From Callaeas wilsoni (taxonomy: Eukaryota; Chordata; Aves; Passeriformes; Callaeidae), in NCBI GenBank assembly GCA_013398955.1, contig VWPU01004155.1:124001-188000 (forward strand): a DNA stretch of 64,000 nucleotides. The letters are read 5' to 3'. Below, piece by piece: positions 12,401 to 24,283 of this stretch (positions are counted from its first letter, which is position 1; each line of letters opens with the position of its first letter). The position numbers and the translations under genes were made by a program. Below the pieces are notes generated by a model. That model searched no databases. It was not told where the DNA came from and was given only the letters and a program-made list of their open reading frames with translations.

Positions 12401-13775
12401 AAAAAATCAAATCGATTGTGCCCTTTGTATATAGTTTTAAAGACAAAGATTTTTTACGGATGGCCAACTAAAACTTTCAGTTGCTTTAATGAAATAAAGG
12501 AATATGTTGGTTAGTAAATGTTCTGTACTTAGTCATAGTCATTTTTGACGGGCTGAAGTAGTGTCAATCACAAGTGAGGTCTGTTTTAATACTACTCAGG
12601 TTTCAACTAATTGGTTTGACTTGGAGGCCTTTATTGAACTTGAAAATGCTGAGTACTTCATGCTTTTGCAATGGATTGACAAATTTGGTATTCCAGCAGC
12701 AATATGGACAGCCAGTGAAGTGGGAAGGAGAAAAATGGAGTTTGGTTTACCTATGTTTTTCTGTACATTATAACTGTTAATTCTAAATGAATAATTAAAA
12801 TCAAATCTGTATATCTCTATATACAGGAGCAGGAAGTCACTGGAAGTGAATGTCTGATTTCTTTAAGCTGCTTGGAGAATTTCACTTAAATTTTTCTTCT
12901 CTGTTCAAAATTGCTAGATAAAATAAAAATTCAGGATCACTAGGCTCAGCAGGGTTTTTTCCATTTATAAAAAACCTTTAATGTGTTTCAAATACTAAGT
13001 TTATTAGTGCAGTTTTTACCTATTTCCTGCTTCTTCTCACTAGTGCATGCAGGTCTTATTTGTGTGAAAAAAAGATAAATGGCTCTGGTCAAGGGCATTG
13101 GACTGAGGTCTGTAGCAGATTTTGGTCTGTTGCCCAGGACTGGAAATGGATTGGCTGAGCAGTGTAGAAAACACTCCCAATTAGTACAGTGCATAAACTC
13201 TCACTGCAGCAATAAGATCCACTGCAAATTCACAAATCCACTTTAGAATCTTCTTGTTACTTCCAGGAAAGTAACTACTTATCATTATTTTCTTTTAACA
13301 TATATGGGGTTTTGCATAAAAAAAAATTAGCAACTTAGAATTTTCTGAAAAATGTCAGCTATATTCATTTCCCTGACTTAAACAAAAAACATGTGCCAGA
13401 GAGTGCTTTTAACTGATTGCTTAGAAAGTGAGAATTGCTCTGGGAAATCTGGACAAATAAAATTTAAAAAAAGAAACCTGTGTGTCAGTATTTCTTTTTG
13501 TCTGATAGTTTCATATGGCTCAGAAAGCTGATACTCTGTTTAGTCAGCACTGCATTTCAGGCGATGCTTTGTCCAAAATCTGTGTCTGCAATCAAACTTA
13601 TGATATCACCTTGGTACTGAGGATTGCTGCTCACATTACATAATACTGTTATCCCCAGGATACCTCACCTGCTGAAAGTCCTTGTTGATTCCAGTGGGAG
13701 TGCAGGAAGGATAGCCTTCTAGCACAATAATGTGATGTATCCCTCACCATTTAGTCATTTATGTGGGAGAGAGAC
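9401..13775. other. Unique AT-rich DNA
   Basis: About 4.4 kb with no recognised gene. A T-rich run at about 11489-11504 is the only simple repeat of note. ORFs of 60 to 104 codons on both strands have no family resemblance. CTAAG|GTAAGAG near 10895 looks like a donor but has no good acceptor before it. Confidence 0.5.
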
Positions 13776-14921
13776 TGTGTAATTCTATGTCCAATTCAAA
13801 GACATGTTGGGCCCACATCCAACAAGCACAGTATTGTGGGATACCTCCTACCCACTACCCATTAAAGAATATTCTGATTACATCATCTCCTCAAATGTAT
13901 TTGATAGATTATAATGACACCTGGACTTGCAAGACAAGCAGCTATCCTGCACCGCTTGGACTAGCTTGGGGTTGTTCTGATGGAAAATTTTACTCACGGT
14001 TAAGCTTAACTCAACATGCTGGTTTAAAGTGTGGGATAGTACTCCCATCTATTTGCCCAAAATGTGTCTTCCACTATTCATTAGCAGGAAGAACATGGCG
14101 AGAACTGAGCTCTCTTGAACAGGGCCGAGAACGGATCAGAAACCTACATGCCCCAAATTATTACATAGTAGGACAAAAGATACCCTTGGGTTTTAGGATG
14201 GTTTTTCACACCTTACTCAGTTATCAGACAGCACCAATGGTCTCTGGAAAATCTTACACGGCAGGTGCATACCCTCAGTGATTGGACCACGTATGCATTT
14301 GGAGAGCTTAACTTGCAAGTCCAACAAGTGTCAAAATTGGCCTTACAAAATCGTTTAGCATTAGATATGTTGTTACTAAAGGTGCAATGTGTATGTGGAA
14401 TGTTAAAGCTTACTGAGACAGAATGTTGTATTACGGTTCACAATACAACAGCATCAATTGAAGAAGCCTGAACCAAGATGAAAGAAATTGCTGATCAAAC
14501 ATCAGAACTCTTCCAAACACTCCAACACAAAGACTGGTTTCAAGGAGTCAACCCCAATTCCTGGCTGATGTCCATACTCCACTCTTTGCGACTCACAGGT
14601 TGAGGACAGTGGCTAATGAAAATTAGATTAATGATGGCTATTGGATTTATATTTTTAATGATTGGGATAACAATTGCACACTGCATGATTGCTCGTATTA
14701 TTGCTTCTGCTTCTTCTATCTCTTCTCCAACTATCCGCTATGTACACATCACCCCGCGGACAACCCATAAACTGCAAATCACCAGGAAAGAGACATTTAT
14801 TACAATGTTTGAGTCACAGGGTGGCTGTCAGAGACTGAAAACATTTCATGCCTCAAACATTAATATAAAGTCTTGTTCATTACAAAGAAGCTACAACCAA
14901 AGAAGCCCCTCTGAAGACTAG
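13776..14921 (+). pseudogene. Retroviral env pseudogene (surface and transmembrane parts)
   Basis: The surface-subunit remnant is open from the left edge to 14281 and is cysteine- and tryptophan-rich, as in gamma-type retroviral Env. Near 14200-14265 the reading moves to another frame. There the transmembrane subunit is clear: a heptad-like stretch, the conserved core [12 protein letters not shown], then a CxC and a CC cluster, a C-terminal helical part, and a membrane span (IGFIFLMIGITIAHCMI) close to the end. Breaks visible are that frameshift, an in-frame TGA at 14469-14471, another TGA at 14601-14603, and the lost N-terminus with signal peptide. No clear furin-type cleavage site remains. 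The class (gamma-like Env) is inferred from the core and cysteine pattern; the exact family is unknown. Confidence 0.85.
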
Positions 14922-15390
14922 GACTTTAGACTGAAAATCAAACTGCTGATTAGATGAAGGGAAACCTATTGTTCAGTCATCTCAGGCTGAGGGAAAGGTA
15001 TACATCCACAAAAGGCCGAAGCCACCAGCTGCGCTGAGTTTGGGGTGGGGGAAGAGCACAAGCTCACAGAAGCCAGGTTTACACAGACTCCCCCCAACCG
15101 AGGGGGCAGGAGGAGATTTCGGGTGTGTGTTGTAAACTCTGGGCAGAGGCACTGAACATTCAGCCTCTGATTACACAAACTGGCCCAGCTGTGGAGCCCC
15201 CAACCCCACAGGCCACATCCACGGGACTTTCACATGAGAGGCAGCTGAGGGGGAGTCATAATCCATCAAAGACCCCCAAAAGTGCTAGGCCTTGCCCCAC
15301 AGGACTGCTCGTGATCCAGAGCTTGCTGCAAGAGACTGTCCCCCCACCCTCCTAGGGGGACATGCCTGGACATTGCCGCCTGGCTTGAGG

Positions 15391-15399
15391 ATATATTAA
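15391..15399 (+). promoter_or_regulatory. TATA box of the env-provirus LTR
   Basis: ATATATTAA about 270 bp into the LTR and about 200 bp before its AATAAA. It is the likely core promoter of the old provirus and could still act as a cryptic promoter. Confidence 0.5.
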
Positions 15400-15595
15400 C
15401 CCACGGGATTCTATGCTCACTGCAGGGACCACCACCACAAGAAGACCAGCTGGAGAGGATCAAGGGAGCATCGCTGGGATCCACAGAATGGTGATATTCT
15501 TTTTATTCTGTCCCTGACACTCACCGTCCCCCCACTTATTTCCTACTTCTTTCTTTCTCTCTTTTTTCTTTCTCTTTCTCTCATATTTACTGTAC

Positions 15596-15601
15596 AATAA
15601 A
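15596..15601 (+). terminator. Poly(A) signal of the env-provirus LTR
   Basis: AATAAA followed within 20 to 45 nt by TTTTCACTGG and T/G-rich sequence, a typical cleavage and polyadenylation context. It confirms the plus-strand orientation of the element. Confidence 0.55.
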
Positions 15602-15701
15602 ACCCATATTATTTTCACTGGCATATGGTCTCATTTGTACCTTGATTCAGGCAGAGGAATTCCTAAAAGAACCTTAATAATAACTAGATCCTAACAGAGA
15701 C

Positions 15702-17264
15702 ATATCCAGATTATTTTCAGTTCAATTTAGTGTTTTTCTTTGCGTCTCTCTTTCTTAACCATAAGACTGTATTTTGATAAAGACTAGCTGTGTTTCATTA
15801 ATATCAACAAATATAAATTGTCATACTTGAAATATTATGGAAATATCAACTACATAAGAGGAATGAAAGATTAGACAGTTACTGCATTAACTATATGCTA
15901 CTATTACTATTTGCTTGAGTTTTTTTCTTCCTTTTTAACTTTTAATAAGAATGTTAAGAATACTAGACAGTTCTACTCCATGGGTAAACTCAGAATATTA
16001 CTAGTAGTATTTTAGTTGTGTATTTCATTGAAGCAAAGACCTAAAGCAATTATCATCTGCTCTAAAGTCTTTATCACCATATCTATTCTACTGCACTTTT
16101 ACATTAAGAAACTAAATTGATTCTGGACTTCATCCAGTCTAATTTTCCAGTAAGTGGCAAACAGTATGTGTCTTTGAGCTTCAGTGAAAAGTGTCTGAAT
16201 AGGAAGCAATGCAAGTCGTCACCAAGACAAATATTGCCAATTCTCTTCATATGTTCCAAGAGATAAGATGTCGCTGTTCTGCTTTCTGTTTTAGGGACTC
16301 TTGTTAGATTTTGAATAAGACAATGACATAATTTTAACAAGTACTTCTTCTTCTTCTTCTGTAAAACTTAGAGGAGGCTTTAACTCCATTGAACAGCATA
16401 AACAACCTCCTGATATCTGATTTTTATCAGTCCTGATGCTTTTTAGTGCAGTAGCTAGCCCATTACTCCCCCCTCCATTATGTTTATTTGCTTGTTTCTT
16501 ACAAAGTACACAGAAATGTGGTACAAAAGCTTTACAAACAGAGAAATCTTTTGTAAAAATTCCTTTCCTAAAATCCATGAACCAGTCAAAAACAAAATAT
16601 CAAGAAGAGGAGGGAGAGGAGAGTTGATTTTCTAGTGATATTTTCATGTTAAGAAAAATTTTACTCATAATTAAGACAAAATATAATGGATCAACTTCAC
16701 TCTTCTCTTTGGAAGATTGTGTTCAATACTAACTCTTTATTTCACAAGGCACTTTTATGACAGTTGTTGGTCTCTGTATAAGGATATCTTCCTACACAAA
16801 ACAACAAAGAACTAACACAGTAGACTATAATAACCATCTTACGATACAACACTGTGTTTTACAGTTAAACAGCTTCATATTGTGCACAAGATTTTTCTGA
16901 CTTCAGCATCTAATTTCCACAAAAATAAAAGGTGGAGTTAAGCACCTGTAGTTTAGATAATCATGACAATATTACTCTCGTCTTTGTACACTAAAGAAAT
17001 GCTTAGTTTCTTAAGTTTCAAAGTAATTTCTCCCATGCTATATTTAAGCACATACAGAAATCTTAGTCTGTTTGAGGCCCAAGTAAATTGTCTGCTTTAC
17101 AAATGCTTTGAGGACACTTTGGTTAATTTAAGGAAGATATATGTATAATGCACTTTGAAAAATCCCTATGCCTCATCATTATGTATTGGGTCCCATTACT
17201 GTTCCAAACAGGAACAGCATATAAACTATGATTATTGAGGAAAAAAAAATAAAAAAGCAACTTT
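15702..17264. other. Unique AT-rich DNA
   Basis: No gene recognised. A short CTT run lies at about 16345-16360. ORFs of 78 and 95 codons on the minus strand (16104-16578) resemble nothing known. Confidence 0.5.
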
Positions 17265-18362
17265 TCCTGTCTCTAGTTGCCTGGAAGAAGCGACCCATTC
17301 CTACTGGCTACAGCCTCCTTTCAGGCAGTTGTAGAGAGTGATAAGATCTCCCCTGACCCTCCTTTTCTCCAGGCTAAACAACTTCAGCTCCCTCAACCAC
17401 TCCTCATAGGATTCACCCTCTAGATATTGCATCAGCTTTGTTACCCTTCTCTGGATACACTCCAGCACCTCAATGTTGTTCTTGAATTGAGGTGCCCAGA
17501 ACTGGGCACAGTATTTGAGGCTTCAACAGTGCTGAGTACACAGGGACAATCACTTTCCTGGTGCTGCTGGCCAGGATAATATAAACCAGGTTACCATTGG
17601 CCTTTTTGGCCACCTGGGCATACACTGGCTCATGTTCAGGCAGCTGTTAACCAGCTCTCCCAGGTTCTCTTCCACTGAGCAGCTTTCCAGACACTCTCTC
17701 AGCCTGTAACGCTGCCTGGGGTTGCTATGACACAAGGGCACTTGATGTGGTTGAACCTCAGGCGGTTGGTCTCAGCCTATCAATCCAGCCTGTCCAGAAT
17801 CCTCTGCAGACCCTTCCTAACATCCAGCAGATCAACACTCTCTCCCATCTTGGTGTCATTTGCAAATTTGCTGAGGGCACCGTCAATTCCCTCATTCAGA
17901 TCACCAATAAAAATATTAAACAACACTGGCCCCAAACACTGAGCCCCAGGGAACTGCAATAAGTCACTGGAAAACTACTGGATGCAGAGCCATTCACCAT
18001 CACTCTCTCGACCTACCCATCCAGCAAGTTTTTAACCCAGTGAAGCGTCCCTGTGAAAGTTGTGAGCTGCCAGTTTTACAGGGAGAATGCAGTGGAGGAT
18101 AGTAGCAATGGCTTTGCTGAAGTCCAAGTAGACTACATCCACAGACTTTCCCTCATCCACCAGGTGGGTCACCCAGTCATAAAAGGAGATCAGGTTGATC
18201 AGGCAGGAGCTGCCCTTCCTAAACCTGTGCTAGCTGGACCTGATCCCTTGTGATCCTTTATGTGCCATGTGGTCACGCTCAAGATGATCGCTTTCACAAC
18301 CTTGCTGTGCACCAAGGCCAGACTGACAGGACTGTAGTTCCCCAGATCCTCTTTCTGTATAG
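17265..18362 (-). mobile_element. CR1 LINE, both ends incomplete, minus strand
   Basis: About 1.1 kb of CR1 in antisense. On the plus strand it starts inside the element (GTTGCCTGGAAGAAG), so the last 200 bp or so with the terminal repeats are missing, and it ends after CTGACAGGACTGTAGTTCCC. It therefore lacks both the true 3' end and the 5' part. Loss of the 3' end is unusual for a LINE copy and points to a later deletion or to break-up by other insertions. It covers more of the reverse-transcriptase ORF than the other two copies. Confidence 0.92.
17550..18140 (-). pseudogene. CR1 ORF2 reverse-transcriptase remnant
   Basis: Minus-strand pieces in several frames show reverse-transcriptase blocks in the right order: DVVYLDFSKA (plus about 18110-18140), then [18 protein letters not shown] followed by [12 protein letters not shown] (plus about 17840-17945), then NPRQRYRLRECLESC and LNMSQ (17590-17720). 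In active CR1 the catalytic box is FADD-like; here the first aspartate is asparagine (FAND), so this copy is inactive even apart from its frameshifts and stops. Confidence 0.85.
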
Positions 18363-20979
18363 GTTGATCTAAAGCTTACTCCTGGACTTGCCTCTGTCAC
18401 CACTGTTGCCGCTGCTGCTTGTCCTGCCTCACCTCAGTCTGTTCTGATGGGATTGTTAATACCTATGTTGTCAGAAAATAATTTTTTTAATTAGTAAATG
18501 TCACCTAGGTAAACTTGAAAATTTACTGTAGAAAAGTCATGTCTCAACAGGTTACCCTTGAAACCCTAATCTCATTCATGAATATGCAGAAATAGTATTT
18601 TATAATTTTGCAATATTTTGAAAAAAGTGTGTCTCAACTACTGTGAAAGATGCTCTGAAGCAACCTGTTTGACTTTGCACTGTGATGGAGTTAAGCTGCA
18701 CATGCACGTCATTTTCTGCTAGTAGGTATGTTGGACAAAAGTCTACCCCTCTGTAGTTCATCCTGCACTCTCACTGCCACATCCTCTTGAAGACTGCTCC
18801 TTTATGGCTTTTGCTGGATGAGATGCTTCTGCAATCACTTTCTAAATTATTTCAAAGAAAAATGCCATGTTAGCAAAGATCACCTTTGAGACTGTTTAAA
18901 TTAGTTCATCTTGTTTAGTCCCAAATAGAGCAATCACTTGAAAATTCTCAAAAGAATAGAAATTTTTGAGAAGTAGACAGTTATAAGCAACCAAGAAATC
19001 AAAGGTAATGAAAATAATTTCTCTGAAACCATTTCAACTAGAAGTTGACCTGTGTTTCCAGCTTAAGGCTATACAAAATACATAAATAAGTTGGTCTATT
19101 CGTAAGATTCTTGATTTCTCTGTCTTTGAGAATTTTAGAAACTAATAGATGCAGTTAGCAAACACAAATGTTCTGAGTGGCCTCTGAAATATCATTAAAT
19201 CAAAGATGTGAAAGGATCTGGACCTACTATTCCAAATAGACATAGAAGAAAACTTGTGGGCAACACCTCCTGTCTGGACTGGAGGAATAATGATTTCACA
19301 GAGGGTATTAGCAGGAAACAAAGCATTTGTGTGGAATTTAATAGAGTATTTGCTATGAAAAAAATCTCTGTCTCAGAACTCAAATTTTACAGATAAGATG
19401 AGAATTGGCAAAATTCAAATTGAGAGAGATATTCTCACCTATAACTAGCAACAAAAGCTACAGCAAAAACAAGAAAGGAGCAGCTATCCAAATAGGACTC
19501 AAAACTTAATGAATTCTCCTTAGGCTTCAGTACAAATGATGATGCCAAACACAGCAGCAAATGTGCAGTGACAAATGGGAAAGATGAAATTGCAAGGTGT
19601 GGAAAAACTGTGCAAGCAGAAATCAGATAATTAACTTCTGAAATCATGGTAAATTTTATAATCTTGACTCACAATATTGTAAGAAATCTAGTACATGAAA
19701 TCTAGTTTACAAACATTTTAAACCAGTCACACACAGATGAAACGGGCCATGTTGTATTTCTATTCAAGATCTGTGATGCGTAAGTGGAAGAAAAAAAGGA
19801 GAAGTGTCAAAGGAAAACAACAGATACATTTCAATAACTTTTCCAAGGCTAATAAAAACTGGGATCCCCTGTACATCAGGAAATTCCTGACTCACAAATT
19901 TTGTGAGTTAAAGTAACAAGATATAGAAGTATCACTGTTTCCATGTCCTAATCCTAAACACCTGCTTTTGTTGCCAGTGAGGAGCTCATGAGCTAGGAAC
20001 ACTTCTGATGACACTTTCTACAAGACTTCTTTTGTTCTGTTGTAAAGTAAGGAGAAGCCTTTATAAAAGCTACATTGGAACAGATTACCCATCTATTTTT
20101 TCCCTCATGAGATAGCAGATATTTACAGGGCCTAATTCACTTGGGTTTCATAGCTCTTTTAGTATTGTAAAGTAAATGGAGATGTTAAGGAAAAAGTGAA
20201 GGGGAAAGAGCCACGGATAAAATTAATATCATCTCATGCAGGAGCACCTCATGCAGGGATAGAAGAGCTCACTGAGTATGGGTCTGGAAGGTAACTTTAT
20301 TTAATATGTCCACTAACAGGCTTGGTGCATACGTAGGAGTAGGCCAGTGAAATTTGATAACAGTGAGGTAGGAAGCTTTATTGCTAGAGAGGAAGATTGG
20401 AATATTCTACAAGTAGTTTGACCCTGAGAACTGGAGCCACAGCTCTGTGAAGAAATGTAATAATGCAGAAAGCAAGGCTGCTCACTTGAGAGCTAACACA
20501 AATTTATGCTCTGAACTGCAAGTTCATCAGTTGGAAATGAAAGAGGATAAAGATATGGGTGCATCCATCAATCACTAGCAGCTGCAAAAGGCAACTATGG
20601 ATTTTGGAGGCCCTCAATCAGAGAAAATAATTCCACTAGAAACAGGTAAATATTAGCATCATCATGCCAGGCATTAGAAAGGTACTCTCTGGAAACACAG
20701 CTTTCAGTTCTCGTCACCCATACTCAAGAGAGATGAGCGCAAGATGAAGCACACATGTAAAAGATGTCCTAAAATATTCAGAGGAATGGAGAAACTACTT
20801 CATAAGAGACCAAAAATGAATTTTTGTATGTGATAATCCTCTGTATAAATATTATGTTAAAAATAAATGTGAGGAGAGAGATCAATTAACCCAAGGAGAA
20901 TGTAAATCAGAAGTGAATTCGTTAAATAGGAAATTGTCCCTTACTATCATCAGTGGTGCTAAATTCTAGATCTAATTTT

Positions 20980-21000
20980 CAACAACAACAACAACAACAA
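20980..21000 (+). repeat. (CAA)7 microsatellite
   Basis: Seven perfect CAA units followed by a short A run. Confidence 0.9.
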
Positions 21001-22495
21001 AAAATCTCTGGGTAGTAAAAAGGGGAATATAATATTTGATTAAGAATATTTTAGGAGTCAGTTATTTGTGATGTCAAGATCCTTCAGTCAGTTACTCTAA
21101 GAAGCAACTCCACAGTTGTATTTCTATGTCAGCAGATATGTTGGAGCTGGAATAAACAAACATATGAAGTGAGATTAGAATGGGACAATATTGACCATCT
21201 GGAAATCTCACTCTTTAATAGAACCTGATTAAAGCTTTCACATTAATAACTGTAATTTCTTGGCTTAAATGGCTTAAATTGAACTGTTCCTTCCAAGTAT
21301 TTGAAAACATAGTCTCTTACTGGGTCATGGTAAGAACATGGACAGGAAAGCAATGAATGGCTCTTCTCTGCTGATTTGCAGTGAGACAAGTCTAGAGAGC
21401 AAGAAGCTAACTTGCACCAGGAACATATTTTTGTTCACACTCCAGTAATACAGTAAATTTCAAGTCCTTCTCCCACAAGAACTGTGAAATGACACAGACA
21501 TGGTCCCAAGAGCCCAATACATATTTTCATATGATGAGAAAATTCATTAAAAAAACCATGTATAAATCATGAGCAGGAAAATGTGCATAAACTCGTTGTA
21601 TAAATTATTTCCTAGAAATAAGTCCTGCTTATATAAGCACAGTGTAGTAAAGTATCATTTAACTGATTAAAAAGTACTCTATACCACCAGTGATTCCAGT
21701 ACTAAATTTTCTCTTTACCTTAAACTACCTAGGTCATGCAATTAAAAAGGGGCAGACCCAGCTGAAATGCCATATTAATACTTATAGCATTTTAATAGAC
21801 TGTATATCCTTTTTCTTGTTTGAATCAGACCTTTAAACAAGGACTCTTTATTGTTGCTTATTCCAAGGAACTGAGAAGAATGTCAGAATTGTTACCTATT
21901 CATGAGGCTTTAACAGAATAATTCAGTGCAATATCATTAGTGAATAGATTTACATTCAGAAGTATTTTGTGTTGCCTTATTTTTATGTTATTAAAGTTAG
22001 CAGTAAATGTGAGTCAGAAAGCAAATTTTTTGACTCAAAAAAGAAAATGTAACTACCACCACAGCTTTACAGCAATTGACTGACTCACAGTGACTGAAGA
22101 AATTTTATTTTCCAAAGTACAGGTGCAATTTTCTTCATCCCAGTCACAAGGGCTGCGTATTTGTACAAGTGGATGTTCTCTGGAACAGAGCTGCCTTTGA
22201 AGATTTCTTATATCATTGCATAGGAGATCCAGCATTTTAAAGTATTATGTTAGCTAAACCTTTCAGGGAAGTTTTAGACATGCAAAAAATTTGAATGAAT
22301 GCCTACCACATTTTTCACAATCATCAAGGTTGAAAATAAGAGGGAAAGAGAACCAATGTAGGACCATATTCCTTTGAGTCCATGTGACTCAAGAATCCAT
22401 ATCTCAATTTTTAAAACAACTTAGATTTCTAAGTTCACTTTAAAAGTGCAGATAAATGACATGTTTGTGAACTTAGGGAGGTTGAAAGAGGGCTT

Positions 22496-22521
22496 TTATT
22501 TGTTTATTTATTTATTTATTT
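22496..22521 (+). repeat. (TTTA)n microsatellite
   Basis: About six TTTA units, one interrupted by a G (TTTATTTGTTTATTTATTTA), then TTTG. Confidence 0.85.
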
Positions 22522-24143
22522 GAATTCCAAATAAATTAAAGGGGTTTCTATCAGGAAAGAGTTCCAGGCTTTTTTCTAAGTCCTGTTCTTAGTGATATTT
22601 TTCAGTTTTCATTATTGAAGCATTAATGCATAACTCTTTCAAAGACCAGTGACAAGATCTTGGGTCTTTCCCCGTTTCATCTAAACCACCCAGACACAAA
22701 CCTACAGACCTCCTGTACTATTTTCTTTGGGATGCTTTGGATATTTAAAGGTTAGACCTGAAATCAACTGCAGATGAAAATTTCAGTATAATGAGTGGTC
22801 GAGCTGTACAAGCCTCTGTTCCTAACTTGGAAACCTGGGCAAAGTAAAGTGTCTTTGGTCACTTACATGCATGTAAAAATCTGACATATAGGAGACTGTC
22901 AAAGGTACCAGAGCTGACACTCCAAAGACATCAGCATATTTGAGAATGTTAACTCTTAGTCTTAAAATCAGTAAGGTTTCAACCTCTAGGGACCTCAGCT
23001 TTGCTGCTGTTGACAATTTGAATGAGTCAGCAATACATACAGTGAAAACTCCAGACAGATATAGGAAGGTAAATCAGACTCCCTTTGACCTCTCTGAAGC
23101 TACTGACAAGAGATCTTTTTCTTTTTCTATTGAAATCAATGAATATTTTTGGCATTGATTGCAGTAGGAACATGACTGAGCCCAAAGGTGCTAATTAGTG
23201 CTTATAGGGATAATAGTTTTGATGTGGACGCAAAAGCAGCGTTTCTGTTTTGCAATGCTAATGAATCTGAAAAGCAAGAGGAGTGCAATAGGGATAAATC
23301 TCAAATAATGTCAGTCAGAATGAGACTGTCTTTGTGAATGCATTCTTTTAATTTTATTTTTAGTTCTGATTTCTGACAACTGTATTCTGAACTTTGTTTA
23401 AGTGTGCTAGCGAAGGGCTACAGTATACTCATCCTTTCTAGAGACAGCTGCAATATCTTCTCTCCTGAGAAATGATGACAAAGAATATTATGCCATATGA
23501 ATTTGAGAGTTAATGAATATAACTCACTTGGGCTTCCTTAAGTACAACAGAAAACCCTAACATCTGTAGTATCATGTGCCAGCTATCAACTGAAACTCCA
23601 GGTTTAACAACAGGCTATAGGAAATGTGGCAATACAGAAATATTTTCAATTTTAATTGCAATGCCAGTGTCTTTCAGTGCCTGGTCAGATTTGTGTGTTG
23701 TTCAACTCACAATCTCAGTTTAGCTGCTCCATGACAGCCTATTCTGCTTCTCAATTTCTTCTATCTCTTTTCTTGGCCAGCATCACACTGGAACAAAATA
23801 AATAAAATAGGAAGGGAGAAGAGAATAGATGTTTATGTTTCCATATATTTTCCTATAGTCATTAATACTGCTGTGACATGGAATAGTACATAGGTATGCA
23901 ATAAAACATTGGGATGCAAATGTGTCCTTTCTTAGTCCTTTTTAAGTCCTGTTTAAGACAGAGAGCACCAAGAAACAGCATGAAGCCCGCATTTCATGTG
24001 GTTGCAGGCTAATAACATACCAGGTGCAGGCTGTGTAAGAGTATTGTCATCAAAATCACATTAGGGATAAAGTATGAAGAAAGCAAATGCAGACGAATGG
24101 AGAAACAGAAAGTCATCAATAATTATGTGCTTAGCATTTTTAC

Positions 24144-24283
24144 CTGTAGAGTGCTGGAAGTACCCATAGGAAACATCTGAGGTGAGGCGAGAGAGTCTGT
24201 ATAAATTTCTATCAGCATCCAAGGACCCAGTCAGGTGTGGAGCATATGAGGCAGCCCCACTGAGACAGTGATTTTCTATATGC
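24144..24283 (-). other. Candidate coding exon (unconfirmed), minus strand
   Basis: A 140-nt minus-strand segment runs from an acceptor-like ATTTCATCTCCCTGTAG to a donor CAG|GTAAAAATG. Only one frame is open (entering with one base to complete a codon, leaving one base over), and it reads HIENHCLSGAASYAPHLTG then SLDADRNLYRLSRLTSDVSY and a short tail. The other two frames have stops, and the composition is protein-like. I do not recognise the product and see no partner exon, so this may be chance; the open frame runs on into both flanks (103 codons in total), which weakens the case. Confidence 0.2.

Larger units (their letters stand above)
13776..15696 (+). mobile_element. Partial endogenous retrovirus: env remnant plus 3' LTR
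   Basis: This is an old retroviral insertion reduced to its 3' third. In order it has surface-subunit env sequence, transmembrane-subunit env sequence, a purine-rich stretch before the LTR, and one LTR of about 570 bp with TATA and poly(A) signals. gag, pol and the 5' LTR are absent. The limits are TG at 13776 and CA at 15696, and GAGAC lies directly outside both ends (13771-13775 and 15697-15701), which fits a 5-bp target-site duplication. If so, the missing part was lost by an internal deletion that left only the first few bases of the 5' LTR. A chance 5-bp match cannot be excluded. The env gene is broken and not functional. Confidence 0.85.
15124..15696 (+). repeat. 3' LTR of the env-bearing provirus
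   Basis: It starts around TGTGTGTTGTAAACTC, just after a purine-rich stretch (GAGGGGGCAGGAGGAGA, 15099-15115) that could be the polypurine tract. ATATATTAA at 15391-15399 is a TATA box and AATAAA at 15596-15601 is the poly(A) signal, giving U3 about 270 bp, R about 200 bp and a short U5 ending CTAACA. A CT-rich run (about 15545-15580) precedes the poly(A) signal. The exact first base (15124, 15126 or 15128) is ambiguous because of the TG repeat. Confidence 0.75.
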
